Of a DNA stretch of 64,000 bases, positions 12,086-24,134 are shown one piece after another. The notes below the pieces were generated by a model. The model did no database searches, was not told the DNA's origin, and was given only the letters and a program-made list of their open reading frames with translations. Both the position numbers and the translations under genes were made by a program. Origin of the DNA: Acridotheres tristis (taxonomy: Eukaryota; Chordata; Aves; Passeriformes; Sturnidae); contig CM072884.1 in assembly GCA_037013685.1 (NCBI GenBank), positions 113,874,730 to 113,938,729 of the forward strand, in the 5' to 3' direction. Each line of letters begins with the position of its first letter. The first letter of the stretch is position 1.

Positions 12086-12225
12086 GAATCCCTGGGTCCC
12101 TGGAATGTTCAGTCCCAGGTTGGACATTGGGGTTGGAGCAGCCTGGGACAGTGGGAGGTGTCCCTGCCATGGCTGGGGTGATTTTAGGGTCCCTCCAACC
12201 CAAGCCAGTCTGGGATTCCGTGATC
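12086..12225 (+). mobile_element. CR1 3' end fragment
   Basis: Contains GGTTGGACATTGGGGTTGGA, GTGGGAGGTGTCCCTGCCAT and the terminal CCAACCCAAGCCAG. Confidence 0.8.
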
Positions 12226-12585
12226 CCCTGAGATAAATTTGGGGTTATCAGCTCCCCCAGGCTGAGCAGAATCCTCTGGGATCTGGGCAGAGACTCATCC
12301 CAAGCTCAGACAAACTTCCCAGAACGGTTTCTGTTGGAAAATCCTTTTGTCCCTCCCACTGTCCCAGGCTGCTCCAGCCCCAGTGTCCAGCCTGGAACTG
12401 AATCATCTCCTCACTGGAGGTTGGTTCATCCTCCCAGCATTTAAAGCATTGAAAACCCGACCTGCTTGATCTGCTTTGACAGGGTGACCCTTCAGCAAAA
12501 ACATCATTGAAAATTTGGATTTTCCTCCACAGAATCCAACCACCTCAGAGGCCATTTTATATCCTCATTTTCATCAGCAGATCCC

Positions 12586-12768
12586 AAAATCCCCAAATCC
12601 CCGGGGCTGGCAAAGCCCTCCCAGCCCCTGCAGTCCCAGCTGTGCCCCACGGCCACCTTGGCACCCTGAGTGCCACCTCCAGGTGCCACCTGCAGGGATG
12701 GGCACTCCAAAGCTCCCTGGGCAGCCCCTGCCAAGGCCTGAGCTCCCTTTCCATGGGGAAAGATCTCC
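12586..12768 (-). mobile_element. Antisense CR1 fragment
   Basis: Shared with 15553, 20082 and 49149: GGCTGGCAAAGCCCTCCCAG, AGTGCCACCTCCAGGTGCCA and CTCCCTGGGCAGCCCCTGCC. Matches the inverse of the CR1 'ccctgggcagcctgttccaatgcctga' region. Confidence 0.7.
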
Positions 12769-13544
12769 CAGTACAGCAAGAAACAAAGAGGTTTTATGCT
12801 CAGAGATTTTCATGGTGGCACTGCCAGGAGAATGAAAGATCCAAGATGCCCCAATGGTGCAGGAAAAAGGATCAGTCCAAACATCCTCTCCAAGCTCCCA
12901 GGAATTCACACCAAATCCCTGGGGAATGTCAGCAGAAGGAAGGACCTCAAAAATACCCCCAATTCAGGAAAAAAGCCCCACCACAGGGCCAGGGGAACCT
13001 GAGAAGCAAAACTAAAAAAAAAGCTTTTCTGTTAATTGAGCTGAAGCTTTCTGCCCACACCACCCCCAGCACGTGAGCCCCAGCCTTGCCTCCCTTATCA
13101 AGGAAGTTTTTCAGAGGCAGCAGCAGCCCTGAGTAATTTCTTTATCTCATTTCCTCTCCTTTTACAAGTGCCTGTGTTATGGTGTGAGGCCCAGAGAAGT
13201 TTTCTCTCCGTGTGTCTCCCTGCTGGGCTGGTTTTCCCCGGAGCTCCCAGCACACGGGAGGTGATTCCCAGCCTTCCCAAAGCCCTGGAGCTCCTGCTGC
13301 CCTCATTCCCAGCGGGCTGAGAGGGTCAGGAGTGTCCCTGTCCCTGCACAACTCGTGTGGGGTTGTTCTGTCCCTCCCTACCCTCATTTTCCACCGATTT
13401 AACCACGTTAAGAGGAGCAAATTCATTCCGAGTGTGGTGGAAGTGAAGTCAAACCTCATCCGTGGTCTGCAGGCAGAGCCAAAACTTTGGGAATTGCTCC
13501 CAAAAAAACGTTCCTGAGCAGCAGCAGAGGAGGCAGGACACGGG
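12769..13544. other. Unique spacer
   Basis: No supported gene. Confidence 0.4.
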
Positions 13545-13720
13545 ATCGGGAATGGGTTGGGTCGGGAGGGACCTCAAGGCTCCTCCAATTCCATGGGCAG
13601 GGATTCCCACCGTCTCAGGTGGGTCCAGCCTGGCCTTGGACACTTCCAGGGCTGAGGCAGCCACAGCCCCTCCTGCACTTTGGGAAGGTCCCTCCCATCC
13701 CGATCCATGCTGGGATTCCC
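13545..13720 (-). mobile_element. Antisense CR1 fragment
   Basis: GGTTGGGTCGGGAGGGACCT then CAGCCTGGCCTTGGACACTT, the inverted CR1 3' end. Confidence 0.7.
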
Positions 13721-14154
13721 CCCCATTCCCTGCCGAGCACACGGGCTCGGGGCAGGGTTGTGTTTCCTCTCTGCTCACCTGTGCGGGCTGAGGTTATGCA
13801 AATTCCACCAGCGCTGAAATCCTCACCTGGGAGCAGCACCTGGCCGAGGAGGAGAACACCGAGTCCTTTGTCCCAGGCAAATCCTTCTCTTCCCTCTCTG
13901 GGTCAGCGCTGTGAGTTCCCTGGAGCTTCCCAGGATCACTGAGCCTGGAAAACACCCCCAGCACCGAGCCCAGCACTGCCCAAAGCTGCTCCTGCTCAGC
14001 TCAAAACTCTGCCTGAGCTGAGCCGCAGGAAATGCTGATGATCACAATTCGATTTTGGTGTGATATCAGTGTCTGGGGAAGGACAGGGACAGGGACAGAG
14101 CTCCCCGAGGCTGAGCTGCCCCTGCTGACATCCTGGCACTGCTCAAAGGGAATT

Positions 14155-14300
14155 TTTTTTAGCTTCAAACTCACCCAGAGCCACCCCTGGCATGGCAGGG
14201 ACACCTTCCACTGTGCCAGGCTGCTCCAAACCCCATCCAGCCTGGCCTGGGACAGGAATTCCCCAAGAATGGGGAAGCCACAACTTTTCCAAGCTCTCTG
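14155..14300 (-). mobile_element. Antisense CR1 fragment
   Basis: GCATGGCAGGGACACCTTCC and AGGCTGCTCCAAACCCCATC are inverted CR1 3' sequence. Confidence 0.65.
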
Positions 14301-14469
14301 AATTTGAGAGCTCCTTCCTTCTGCTGAGCTTTCTGCTGCACCTTGCATGAGCCATAAATGTGTTTTCCTTTCTTTCTTTTATGTCTGTAGAGGGGAAAAA
14401 AGGGACATTAAAGGCAGGGGCTGGGGTTTAGGGCTCTACTGGAGATGTTGTGGCTCATCAGAGCTCTGG

Positions 14470-14762
14470 GGGGAACTTAGAGAAGATTTCCAGTACCTGA
14501 AGAGGCTTCAGGAAAGCTGGGAAGGGGATTTTCACAAGGAGATGGAGTGAGAGGACAGGAAGAAATTCGTTATTAGGGAGAAATTGTTCCCTGGGAGGGG
14601 CTGGGATGGAATTCCCAGAGCAGCTGTGGCTGCCCCTGGATCCCTGGAATGTTCAGTTCCAGGTTGGACACTGGGACAGTGGGAGGTGTCCCTGCCATGG
14701 CAGGGGTGGCTCTGGGGGGGATTTGGGGTCCCTCCCAACCCAAACCAGTCTGGGATTCCTCT
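14470..14762 (+). mobile_element. CR1 3' fragment without VNTR expansion
   Basis: TTCCAGTACCTGAAGAGGCT, then a single GAGATGGAGTGAGAGGACAG where other copies have the tandem array, then the full 3' end. Useful as the unexpanded form. Confidence 0.85.
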
Positions 14763-15552
14763 GCAGTGCCCACACATGGATGCTGTGGATGGACAGGACC
14801 AGGCACTGCCCCCAAAATCCTCCCCACAAAATTCCCAGCCCTGAATCTCACCCAGGTCCTTCCTGCTCTGCTCCTGCCCTCCCCCTGCACTGCTCAGACC
14901 CACACGGGGACTTTTTCCTCTCACCGCCCCCCCCCCAGATTTTCCTTATTTCAGGCATTTCTTTTCCTCCTGGGCAAACAAATTGTCCCAGATTTTTTGA
15001 ACTCCCTCCCCCTCAGGACAATAGGCCAGGCATGGAGTGAAGCTGTTCCTCCTTAACTGGGGCTGCCACCCATTCCTCCTGCTTTCAGCAAGGGACTGGT
15101 GCTAAATTCAGGATTCTCATTCTCCCCTGGGCAGCAGGAAAAGCTGGATCCTGTTCTGGATCTCAGACAGGAATGAAAAAGCCACTGGTGTTGCCCCTCC
15201 TGTGTTTGTTGCCTCAGTCACAGTCCAGGGATAACTCCAGCACAAGCAAGGGATGAGCTGAGCTTGATCACAACGTTGGTAAAAGAGTTGGACTTGATTA
15301 CTGAGAGGTTTTAATGAACTACTTGGTTGTCTCCTTTCAAAAATTCCCAAACCTCTGCTGCCTCATGACTGAAAAGGAAACGTCTCAGCAAACAGGGTGC
15401 AGGTAAAGGGAAAGCTGAGGGTGAAAACACCTCCAGATCCACACAAAGACACTTTGGGAGAGCCAAACTTACCATGGGAGAGCAGCTCCTTCATGGAAAT
15501 CCCAAACTGATACAAAACCCCTTGGATTTTGGAGAATCCTGGAATTCCTGAG
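14763..15552. other. Unique spacer
   Basis: C-run at 14927-14936; nothing else recognised. Confidence 0.4.
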
Positions 15553-15745
15553 GCTGGCAAAGCCCTCCCAGCCCCTGCAGTCCCAGCTGTGCCCCATGGC
15601 CACCTTGGCACCCTGAGTGCCACCTCCAGGTGCCACCTGCAGGGATGGGCACTCCAAAGCTCCCTGGGCAGCCCCTGCCAAGGCCTGAGCTCCCTTTCCA
15701 TGGGGAAATTCCTGCTGCTGTCCAAGCTGAGAGAAGTTTTGGAGT
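15553..15745 (-). mobile_element. Antisense CR1 fragment
   Basis: Same block as 12586, extending to TTCCTGCTGCTGTCCAAGCT. Confidence 0.7.
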
Positions 15746-15785
15746 AGAAATTGGGAGGGAATTTTGCCTGTGAAGGGGGAGAGGC

Positions 15786-15930
15786 CCTGGCCCAGAGCAG
15801 CTGTGGCTGCCCCTCCATCCCTGCAATGTTCAGCTCCAGGTGGGACACTGGGACAGGGCAGGTGTCCCTGCCATGGCAGGGGGGGTGGGATGATCCTTAA
15901 TTCCCTCCCAGCTCAGCCATTCCACAGCTC
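15786..15930 (+). mobile_element. CR1 3' end fragment
   Basis: CCCAGAGCAGCTGTGGCTGC to CAGCTCAGCCATTCC. Confidence 0.8.
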
Positions 15931-17074
15931 TGGGGTTACTCCACTGTGCCATTCCTAATGCCATGACTAAAGGATTTTCTAATTTTAGGCCTCCTTTGTT
16001 TGTTCCACACGAGGAAATGGAAAAAGTGAATTCCTGTTGATCAACCAACCCCTCTGCCAGATATAGCACATTATTCCTTCTGTTTGGAAAGTTTCATTTC
16101 CAAACACCATCCATTAAAAATCAAAGCCCATTCATGCTGCACTTTTACCATCCAAATATTTTCCAGCAGATCTCACCAAAGAAATGGTTTTTTTTTTTCC
16201 TGCTGTTATGACCAGCTCCACTCCCACCAAAAAGCTCAGCATGGCATCACCTTTTAACCCAAATTCAAACACAAAAGTGGGATTCTTGTCCATTTAGGAG
16301 CTGGAACCACCAGTGACCATCACAGGAGTGCTCTGGCCAGGGAGGAGCACTGGGAATGATGAGGGGCTGGGAGCTGGGGGGACACCTGAGTCCTTTGCCT
16401 CCATGCCAGTGGTTGTTTGGAATTCTCCTCCACTCAGCTCTGGCCTAGCAAAGCTGAGCTCTGACATCTCCACTGCTTCCCATCCCTCACTAAAGGTAAT
16501 AAAGCTTCTGATGGCAAATTAATTCAACACGTTGACAGCTGTGATTTCATTGCAGGGCATGAGGGAACTCTTGGAAAGAGTCAAAGAGAGGTGTCCCCCA
16601 AAGTGAAGGGCTGGAAAACAAAACCTTTGTTTGCTCTACTGCACTTGAAGTTCAAAGTTCACCCCTTCTTTTTCCACACGACAGAAAAACAATCCATGGG
16701 ATTTTTTTTTTTTTTCCTTTTGAGTCTCACCCACAAATTCATGCACACAATTACATCAAATGGTTTTGGTGTGAGAGGAACCTTAAATCCCATCCCAGCC
16801 CTGCCCTGGGCAGGGGCACCTCCCAGTGTCCCAGGCTGCTCCAATGCAGCCTTGCAGAGGTTTCCATGATCTGGGTGCTGCTCATCACTGCAGTCAATAA
16901 ACCAGGACACAAAACTGCTGAAAATACCAAGAAACAAACCTGAAATAATCAACAATTAAAGCTCCAACATCCAATTTCTCCAGTGGGTTTGGATCACAGA
17001 ATGGGGTGGGGTTGGGGATGGGTTTTTAAAAACACATTCAACAATAAATTATCTGCAAATGTGGCTTTTACAGA
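15931..17074. other. AT-rich spacer with a small antisense CR1 scrap
   Basis: Poly(T) at 16189 and 16699; 16785-16865 looks like inverted CR1 (CAGTGTCCCAGGCTGCTCCA). No gene. Confidence 0.45.
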
Positions 17075-17230
17075 GCCAAAGAATCATCGGGGTTGGAAGA
17101 GACCTTCAAAATCACCCAGCATCACCCCCAGGGCCACATCCAGACTCCTGAACACTCCCACAGACAGTGACTCCAAACCTCCCTGGGCAGCTCATCCCAA
17201 GGCCTGACCACTCTGCCAGGGCAAAAAAAA
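17075..17230 (-). mobile_element. Antisense CR1 fragment
   Basis: AATCATCGGGGTTGGAAGAG to CCTCCCTGGGCAGCTCATCC is a typical inverted CR1 stretch. Confidence 0.8.
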
Positions 17231-17701
17231 TATCCTGGACTGTCCCATCTGCACCTCTGTGACCTCCCAGCCCGTTCTGGAGAGCTCAGATCTGCTCTGT
17301 GCTGGCTGGGCCAGGCCTCCAGCAGCCACCCCTGGCCAGGTGTGTCAAACCAAGGCTGGTTTTCATTTCAAGGTGTGCCAGGATTTCCCTCCGTGCCCCA
17401 AACAGCCACTGGCCAGCAAAGCAAATGCACTCAGGGCAAAGTCAGTGCAAATAACTGCGGAGTTTTCTCCAGGTCAAAAGGAGGAGGATTGCTTCCTCCC
17501 CAGCTCCACCCACAGCAAACCCAGCACAAAAAGCCTTCTGTTCTGTCTCCCAAAGAAAAATCCCCTGGCATTTCACTTTGATTGATAATGGGCAATAAAC
17601 TGAGGCTGGAACCCAGTAAATGTGTTGGGTTGGAACACAGAGAGTCCAGGCATGGATCCTATTCCCTGTCCTGGGGCTGCCCAAGCTCAGGGACTTTGGG
17701 G

Positions 17702-18385
17702 TCCCAGCCCGGGGAGGAGCTGGAGCTGCTGCAGAGAGCCCAGAGGAGGCAGCAGGATGAGCAGAGGGATGGAGCAGCTCTGCTGGGAGGAAAGGCTGGC
17801 ACAGCTGGGATTGTTCAGCCTGGAGAGGAGAAGCTTTGGGCTGAGCTCAGGGTGGCCTTGCAGGGCCTGAAGGAGCTGCAGGAACCATGGAGAGAGACAA
17901 TTGCCAAGGGATGGAGGGACAGCACCCAGGGAATGGAGGGACAGCACCCAGGGAATGGAGGGACAGCACCCAGGGGATGGAGGGACAGCACCCAGGGGAT
18001 GGAGGGACAGCACCCAGGGAATGGAGGGACAGCACCCAGGGGATGGAGGGACAGCACCCAGGGGATGGAGGGACAGCACCCAGGGAATGGAGGGACAGCA
18101 CCCAGGGGACGGAGGGACAGCACCCAGGGGATGGAGGGACAGCACCCAGGGAATGGCTCTGAACTGCCAGAAGGAAGGCTTCTATTGGATATTAGGAAGG
18201 AATTGTTCCCTGGGATGGCAATGAGGGACTGGGATGGAATTCCCAGAGCAGCTGTGGCTGCCCCTGGATCCCTGGAATGGATGGGATGGGATGGGATGGG
18301 ATGGGATGGGATGGGATGGGATGGGATGGGATGGGATGGGATGAGCTTTAAGGTCCTTCCCAGCCCAAACCATTCCAGGACTCCA
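17702..18385 (+). mobile_element. CR1-derived element with internal 22-bp VNTR, copy 3 (11 units)
   Basis: Begins TCCCAGCCCGGGGAGGAGCT; VNTR at 17910-18155 with 11 units. A (GGGAT)n run at 18278-18345 replaces part of the 3' region, before the terminal CCCAGCCCAAACCATTCCAG. Confidence 0.9.
18278..18345. repeat. (GGGAT)n microsatellite inside CR1 copy 3
   Basis: About 13 tandem ATGGG units within the element's 3' part. Confidence 0.95.
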
Positions 18386-18822
18386 TGCTTATCCCTGGCC
18401 TGATGCTGAGATCCCCTGCAGTGGGGCTTCTCCCCGTGGTTTCTGTCCCAATCCCTCTGTGCTGGTGCAGGATTTGCTGCTCACTCATCCCATGGAGTGC
18501 CAGGGAATGGAGATGTTTGGATGTGCAGAAGGCAGAGCCCTGGTGGCAGCCAGGCTGGGATCACCAGGAGTCTGGAATTGCCAGAGCCAGGATCCAGGAC
18601 TCTGCAGGAATCCCCAGCTGGAGCAGCCCTGGGGCTTGTGGTGCCTGAGGCTGAGCTGGGATAACACAGAAAACGGCACGGACTGATCCCATGGGAATGG
18701 AGCAAACCCAGCCCTGCTGGGCCCCTCCTGCTCCCCAGCAGCCGGGCTGGGCAGTGCTGCAGCAGCTCTGGGGGACTCAGCAGGACAGATGCAGGAATGC
18801 TGGCAGTGCTGCCACGCCATCC
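18386..18822. other. Unique spacer
   Basis: No supported gene. Confidence 0.4.
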
Positions 18823-19245
18823 CTGTGTCCCCAAACTGTCCCTGTGTCCCAAACTGTCCCTGTTCCCAAAACTGTCCCTGTTCCCAAAACTGTCCCTGTG
18901 TCCCAAACTGTCCCTGTTCCCAACTCCATCCCTGTTCCCCAAACTGTCCCTATTCCTAACTCCATCCCTGTTCCCAAAACTGTCCCTGTTCCCCAAACTG
19001 TCCCTGTTCTCAAATCCATCCCTGTTCCCAAAACTCTCCCTGTTCCCAAAACTGTCCCTGTTCCCAAAACTGTCCCTGTTCTCAAATCCATCCTTGTTCC
19101 TGACACCATCCCTGTTCCCAAAACTGTCCCTGTTCCCAACTCCATCCCTGTTCCCAACCCTATCCCTGTTCCCAACCCTATCCCTGTGTCCCAAAACTGT
19201 CCCTGTTCTGACACCATTCCCTGTTCCCAGCTCCATCCCTGCTCC
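18823..19245. repeat. 18-bp minisatellite CCCTGTTCCCAAAACTGT
   Basis: About 24 units; variants CTCCATCCCTGTTCCC and TGTGTCCC. Confidence 0.95.
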
Positions 19246-20081
19246 CACTCTCTGCCACCAGAAAACTCACCAGTTGTGGGTTCAACTTCCCAGAGCCCAC
19301 ATCAATCCTGGCTGCCCTGGGGTATAAGAAATGGATTTCCAGTAGGATTTCATGTCCAAAGTGTTCTGGTCAAGAGCTCTGGGAGTTTTTCCTGTGCCAG
19401 GGAGCCGGGAGCTGAGCCATGGATTGGGGTTGTGCTCAGGGATTTGTTCTTCCCAACCTCTTTTACCTCCCACAGCTGAGTCTCTGCTCTCACTGCAGCT
19501 CTCGAGACAGATTTTTTTCTGGAGCCTGATGTTTGCCAAGGAAAAGCATCACCATGAGCTTTGGTGGGCAATTAATCAGTGTTTGATTAGCCCTTCCCTC
19601 CTCCTCCTCCTCCCCCCAGTCCCCTCTGGAATTCTCTCTCTCATTCCAACACTTCCTCACCTGCTGTTCTGGATCTCAAGGGCTGCAGAAACAAGCAGAG
19701 AACTCAAAAATCTGCAAGGCAAGTTCAGTGCAGCCCAATCAATTCTCAAATGTGGATTTGAGGCGCTGTGTGTGAACCCTGTGTGTGCCTTGAGAGCAGG
19801 TGGAGGATGTGAGGAGCACTCACAGGGAACAGAATTCCTGGGGGAGGGAATTGCAGGATCCTCCTGGATCTCACTGAAGGTCCCAGCTGTGCCTGGCAGG
19901 ACAGGGAATGGCCTGGCTGGAGGCAGATGGGGCAGCTGTGGTCAAGGACACTTGGAAGGAGTTTTAATTCTTGTAAGGGAGGGGGAAAATCTGGATTTGA
20001 ATTGCAATTCCAGTCTGTGTAAGGCAGCTCTGGCTGAAACAAGGCATTGCCCAGGATTGTCCTGTCCTGTGTTCCTTAGAT
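19246..20081. other. Unique spacer
   Basis: No supported gene. Confidence 0.4.
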
Positions 20082-20305
20082 CCCAAAATCCCCAAATCCC
20101 CGGGGCTGGCAAAGCCCTCCCAGCCCCAGCTGTGCCCCATGGCCACCTTGTCCCCCTGAGTGCCACCTCCAGGTGCCACCTGCAGGGATGGGCACTCCAA
20201 AGCTCCCTGGGCAGCCCCTGCCAAGGCCTGAGCTCCCTTTCCATGGGGAAATTCCTGCTGCTGTCCAAGCTGAGCCTGCCCTGGCCCAGCCCGAGGCTGT
20301 TTCCT
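20082..20305 (-). mobile_element. Antisense CR1 fragment
   Basis: Same family block as 12586 and 49149, with CAGCCCGAGGCTGTTTCCTC at its far end. Confidence 0.7.
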
Positions 20306-21024
20306 CAAGGAATCTTCCAGAAGGAACACAGGGCTGCTGTACCCACCAGGAAATTTCTGGGATCCATTTGGATGAGCCCCAGCTCTTCACTCTGAAGTCT
20401 CAGACAACACTTAAAAATCCACATTCTATTAAAATCCTAATTAAAAAGCACCCAACCGAAGGCCCAAGCAATTAAGTGAGTGACCCTCCCTTCTCCAGGA
20501 GCTCAGCTCTGGGAACTCTCTCCCTGCAGGGCAGCAGGATGGAAACTTTGACACGATTTTAATGACAGGGCAGTGATGCTGTGGCAGCTCCCAAGGGAGG
20601 GCAGGAAGGTCCCAGCCCAGCATTCCTGCACGTCCCAGCTCCTGCTGATTCAGGAGAGAGCTTGAGCAGCAAGAATTTATCCAGCAGATTAAAAAGCAGG
20701 TGCAGCACATGGTAATCCCTCTGCCAAATTGTGCTGTGTGGGAGAGGCATTCAGCAAGAACTTTCCATGCCTTGGCAGCACATGGAGCCATCCAGGCTCC
20801 CACAGCCTTCCAGGAAAGGGACTGGCACAGTTTTGGGGAGGGTTGTGCTGCTGAGCAGGGAAAAGCTGCTTTTTATGGCAAGTCCTGTATTTTTCCCACT
20901 CGAATAACATCAATAAATGGATCATTACTTGATTTACAGAGGCTCAATCCAGCACGGGTCAGCTCCTAGAAAAGGTCAAAAAAAAATCCACGCTGCTGTT
21001 AAAGGCATTTAAGAATCTCAGGAT
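20306..21024. other. Unique spacer
   Basis: No supported gene. Confidence 0.4.
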
Positions 21025-21345
21025 TGGGCTGGAGGGGATTTTCAGGATCGTGTCCCACGGGCAGGGACACCTCCCACTGTCCCAGTGTCCAACCTGGAAC
21101 TGAACATTCCAGGGATCCAGGGGCAGCCACAGCTGCTCTGGGCACCCTGTGCCAGCCCTGCCCACCCTGCCAGGGAACAATTCCTAATTCCCAAAATCCC
21201 ATCCAGCCCTGCCCACCCTGCCAGGGAACAATTCCTAATTCCCAAAATCCCATCCAGCCCTGCCCACCCTGCCAGGCAACAAGTCCTAATTCCCAAAATC
21301 CCATCCAGCCCTGCCCTCCTTCAATTTAAAACCATTCCCCTTGTC
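21025..21345 (-). mobile_element. Antisense CR1 fragment with a 51-bp triplication
   Basis: Inverted CR1 3' end followed by three tandem 51-bp copies of GCCCACCCTGCCAGGGAACA (21157-21313), a segment single-copy in the other CR1s here. Confidence 0.85.
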
Positions 21346-22029
21346 CTGGCACTCTCTGCCCATGCACAAAACTCCTCTCCCTCCTTTTCAGAGCCCCCTT
21401 CAGGCTCTGGGATGGGCTCTGAGGTCTCTCAGGAGTCTCCTCCCCATCAGGGAATTATTTGGATGAACTGTTCTGTAAATCCCACACACCCTGGGGATTA
21501 GGATCACTTACACAGAGCCACAAGTAGCACCCAAAATTTACCTTTTCCATCTGGAACCGGCCACTTTTCTCTGTGTGCGGCCCCCCACGGGCTCCTTCAA
21601 AGCAAAGAGATTTACAAAGAGAAATGCCTAACAGCACTTTGCAAAGGTGGGATCATAAAATCGTGGAATGGTGAGGGCTGGAAGGGATGTCGCAGATCTT
21701 TTCCACATCTGCTGTGGGGATGGGAGGCAGAGCTGGAGGCTGAGCGTGGAGTTGGTTTTATTCAGGATAAAGCCATTGTTGGATATTTAGCTCCACCTAC
21801 GGGCACCTCCTGGAAAGCCTGAGTCAGTCATTCAGTCCCGCTTCAAGGCTCTAATCCCAAAATATTCCAGGTGGGAAAAGCCCTTCAGGAGCAGCCGGTG
21901 CCACCCCAGCAGCAGCAGCGTCACCCCAAGGGTCACATCCAGAGACTCCAAACCTCCCCGGGCAGCTCATCCCAAATATTCAATGTAGTAAATCCTTCAG
22001 TCGTGGCGTCAGGAATAATAATCCCAGAG
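21346..22029. other. Spacer with small antisense CR1 scrap
   Basis: 21895-21975 (GGGTCACATCCAGAGACTCC, CCGGGCAGCTCATCCCAAAT) looks CR1-derived. No gene. Confidence 0.45.
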
Positions 22030-22210
22030 TTATGGAATGGCTGAGCTGGGAGTGACCATGGTCCGATTCCGTGGCAGGGACACCCCACCTGTCCCAGTGT
22101 CCCACCTGGAGCTGAACATTCCAGGGGCAGCCACAGCTGCTCCGGGCCGGGGCCTCTCCCCCTTCACAGGCAAAATTCCCTCCCAATTTCCACTCCAAAA
22201 CTTCTCTCAG
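22030..22210 (-). mobile_element. Antisense CR1 fragment
   Basis: GTGGCAGGGACACCCCACCT, CTGGAGCTGAACATTCCAGG and CAGCCACAGCTGCTC. Confidence 0.75.
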
Positions 22211-22730
22211 TTGGACACCAGGAGGAATTTTTCCCCCAGCTCCCTCTCCCAGGATTTGTTTTCCAGCCCCAATTCTCTCCCCGGGCCAAACAAAAGGAAT
22301 TCCTGGCAGGAAAACAAACACACATTTCACACGGCAAAGTCGGGAATGTGACAGTCCCCGTTACCAACGGGAATTTTGTCAGGGAAGAGAAATCCAGCCC
22401 TGCCAGCTCCATCCTGTCCCTTGGCATTGGAGTCACCCCTGTGCTCCTGCCTCACTCCCTGGGACATTAAAAATTTGGTTTTCTTTGAAAGCTTAATGTC
22501 AAAATGTTCTTTACCAGTGTCTTGGGGAATGTCTTTATCATTCTTTTGTCTTTCCAGATCCAATTATAAATTATTAAAAGCATCAGCGAGGAATAATTCA
22601 CTGGAAAATGTTTCTGAAGTGTGTTGGGCAAGGCAGGATAAAAGCAAAAATGAAGAATTTGTGTCTCCCAAGACAAACCAGAAGCAGAAATTGAGTGGTG
22701 ATGGTGCCAAGGGTAAAATCCCTGCTGGAA
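22211..22730. other. Unique spacer
   Basis: No supported gene. Confidence 0.4.
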
Positions 22731-23272
22731 TTGTTCAGGTGGTTCCAGAATTGTTCAGGTGGTTCCAGAATTGTTCCAAGGTGGTCCCAGAGTTGTTCAG
22801 GTGGTTCCAGAATTGTTCAGGTGGTCCCAGAGTTGTTCAGGTGGTCCCAGAATTGTTCCAAGGTGGTCCCAGAATTGTTCCAAAGTGGTTCCAGAATTGT
22901 TCAGGTGGTTCCAGAATTGTTCAGGTGGTCCCAGAGTTGTTCAGGTGGTCCCAGAATTGTTCCAAGGTGGTTCCAGAATTGTTCAGGTGGTCCCAGAATT
23001 GTTCAGGTGGTCCCAGAATTGTTCCAAGGTGGTCCCAGAATTGTTCCAAGGTGGTCCCAGAATTGTTCCAAGGTGGTCCCAGAATTGTTCAGGTGGTCCC
23101 AGAATTGTTCAGGTGGTCCCAGAATTGTTCAGGTGGTCCCAGAATTGTTCCAAGGTGGTTCCAGAATTGTTCAGGTGGTCCCAGAATTGTTCCAAGGTGG
23201 TCCCAGAATTGTTCCAAGGTGGTCCCAGAATTGTTCCAAGGTGGTCCCAGAATTGTTCAGGTGGTCCCAGAG
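22731..23272. repeat. 20/22-bp minisatellite AGGTGGTCCCAGAATTGTTC
   Basis: About 26 units, alternating GTTCAGGTGG and GTTCCAAGGTGG forms. Gives spurious frames of about 200-350 codons. Confidence 0.95.
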
Positions 23273-24114
23273 CTGCTGGAGTTCATTCTTTCCCCACCCC
23301 TGGCCAAGTCTGGACTAAAACAACAACGACTGATCGAGTTTAAAATAGAAAAGTTACTAAACTTGGGGCTGCTCTGGGAAACAAAACTGATTAAAAAGGA
23401 ACTTTGGTCCTTCACCTTGAGAACAAGGAAGGGTTAAATTTTAATTGAGTACCAGAAATTCCTTTTTGCCATCACAGGAATTCCATCCCTACCCACAGCA
23501 AAACCTTCATGGTTTTCCTTCATTTCTTTTGCAGCAAAAGAATTTAAAAGTTCTCAGGTAAAGCCATTTCAATACTTTGGTTTATTTTCATGCTCCAGGA
23601 GCTTCAAAAATTTTTTTTTTTTTTTTTTTTCCAAAAATCATGGAATGGATCACGGAATGTTTTGGGATGGAGGGACCTTAAAGCTCATCCCATTCCACCC
23701 TCCACTATCCCAGTCTGACCCTGGATACTTCCACAACCTCTCTGGAAAAAAACCCAAATTATTTATTTCTTTTCTATAAATATTTCATGTATTCTGAAGG
23801 CACAGGGATTATTGAGGAGCAGGAAGATGCTGATACCTTTATTAGAACTTGAGGCACAGAGAAATCAGGTTTTTAATGGAATATCCCCCAATATTCATTT
23901 TTATGAATTCGAATTTTTTGAAATTGGGTTTTATTCATGAGCAGATTCTCACATTTGGAGATCATGCAATTCTCTGAAGGCTGGAAAGTTCTTCTGGTAA
24001 TCGATTTATCAGGGCCTGGCACAACATTCTGCCCCTTTGGAAGCTGAAAATTCCCAATTTTGAAGCTGAACTTTTGAGTGGTTCCATGCAGAAAACACCA
24101 AGACATTTACAAGA
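23273..24114. other. Spacer 3' of RCAN1 with inverted CR1 scrap
   Basis: Poly(T) at 23609-23630 followed by an inverted CR1 3' end (23638-23740: AATCATGGAATGGATCACGG, GGGATGGAGGGACCTTAAAG). Otherwise unique. Confidence 0.5.
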
Positions 24115-24128
24115 AGACAACAAAATAT

Positions 24129-24134
24129 TTTAAT
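24129..24134 (-). terminator. Candidate poly(A) signal ATTAAA of RCAN1
   Basis: The sense strand reads ATTAAA just before a TG/T-rich stretch (TTTTGTTGTCTTCTTG) that could serve as the downstream element. AATAAA at 24798 and 24343 are alternatives. Confidence 0.35.
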
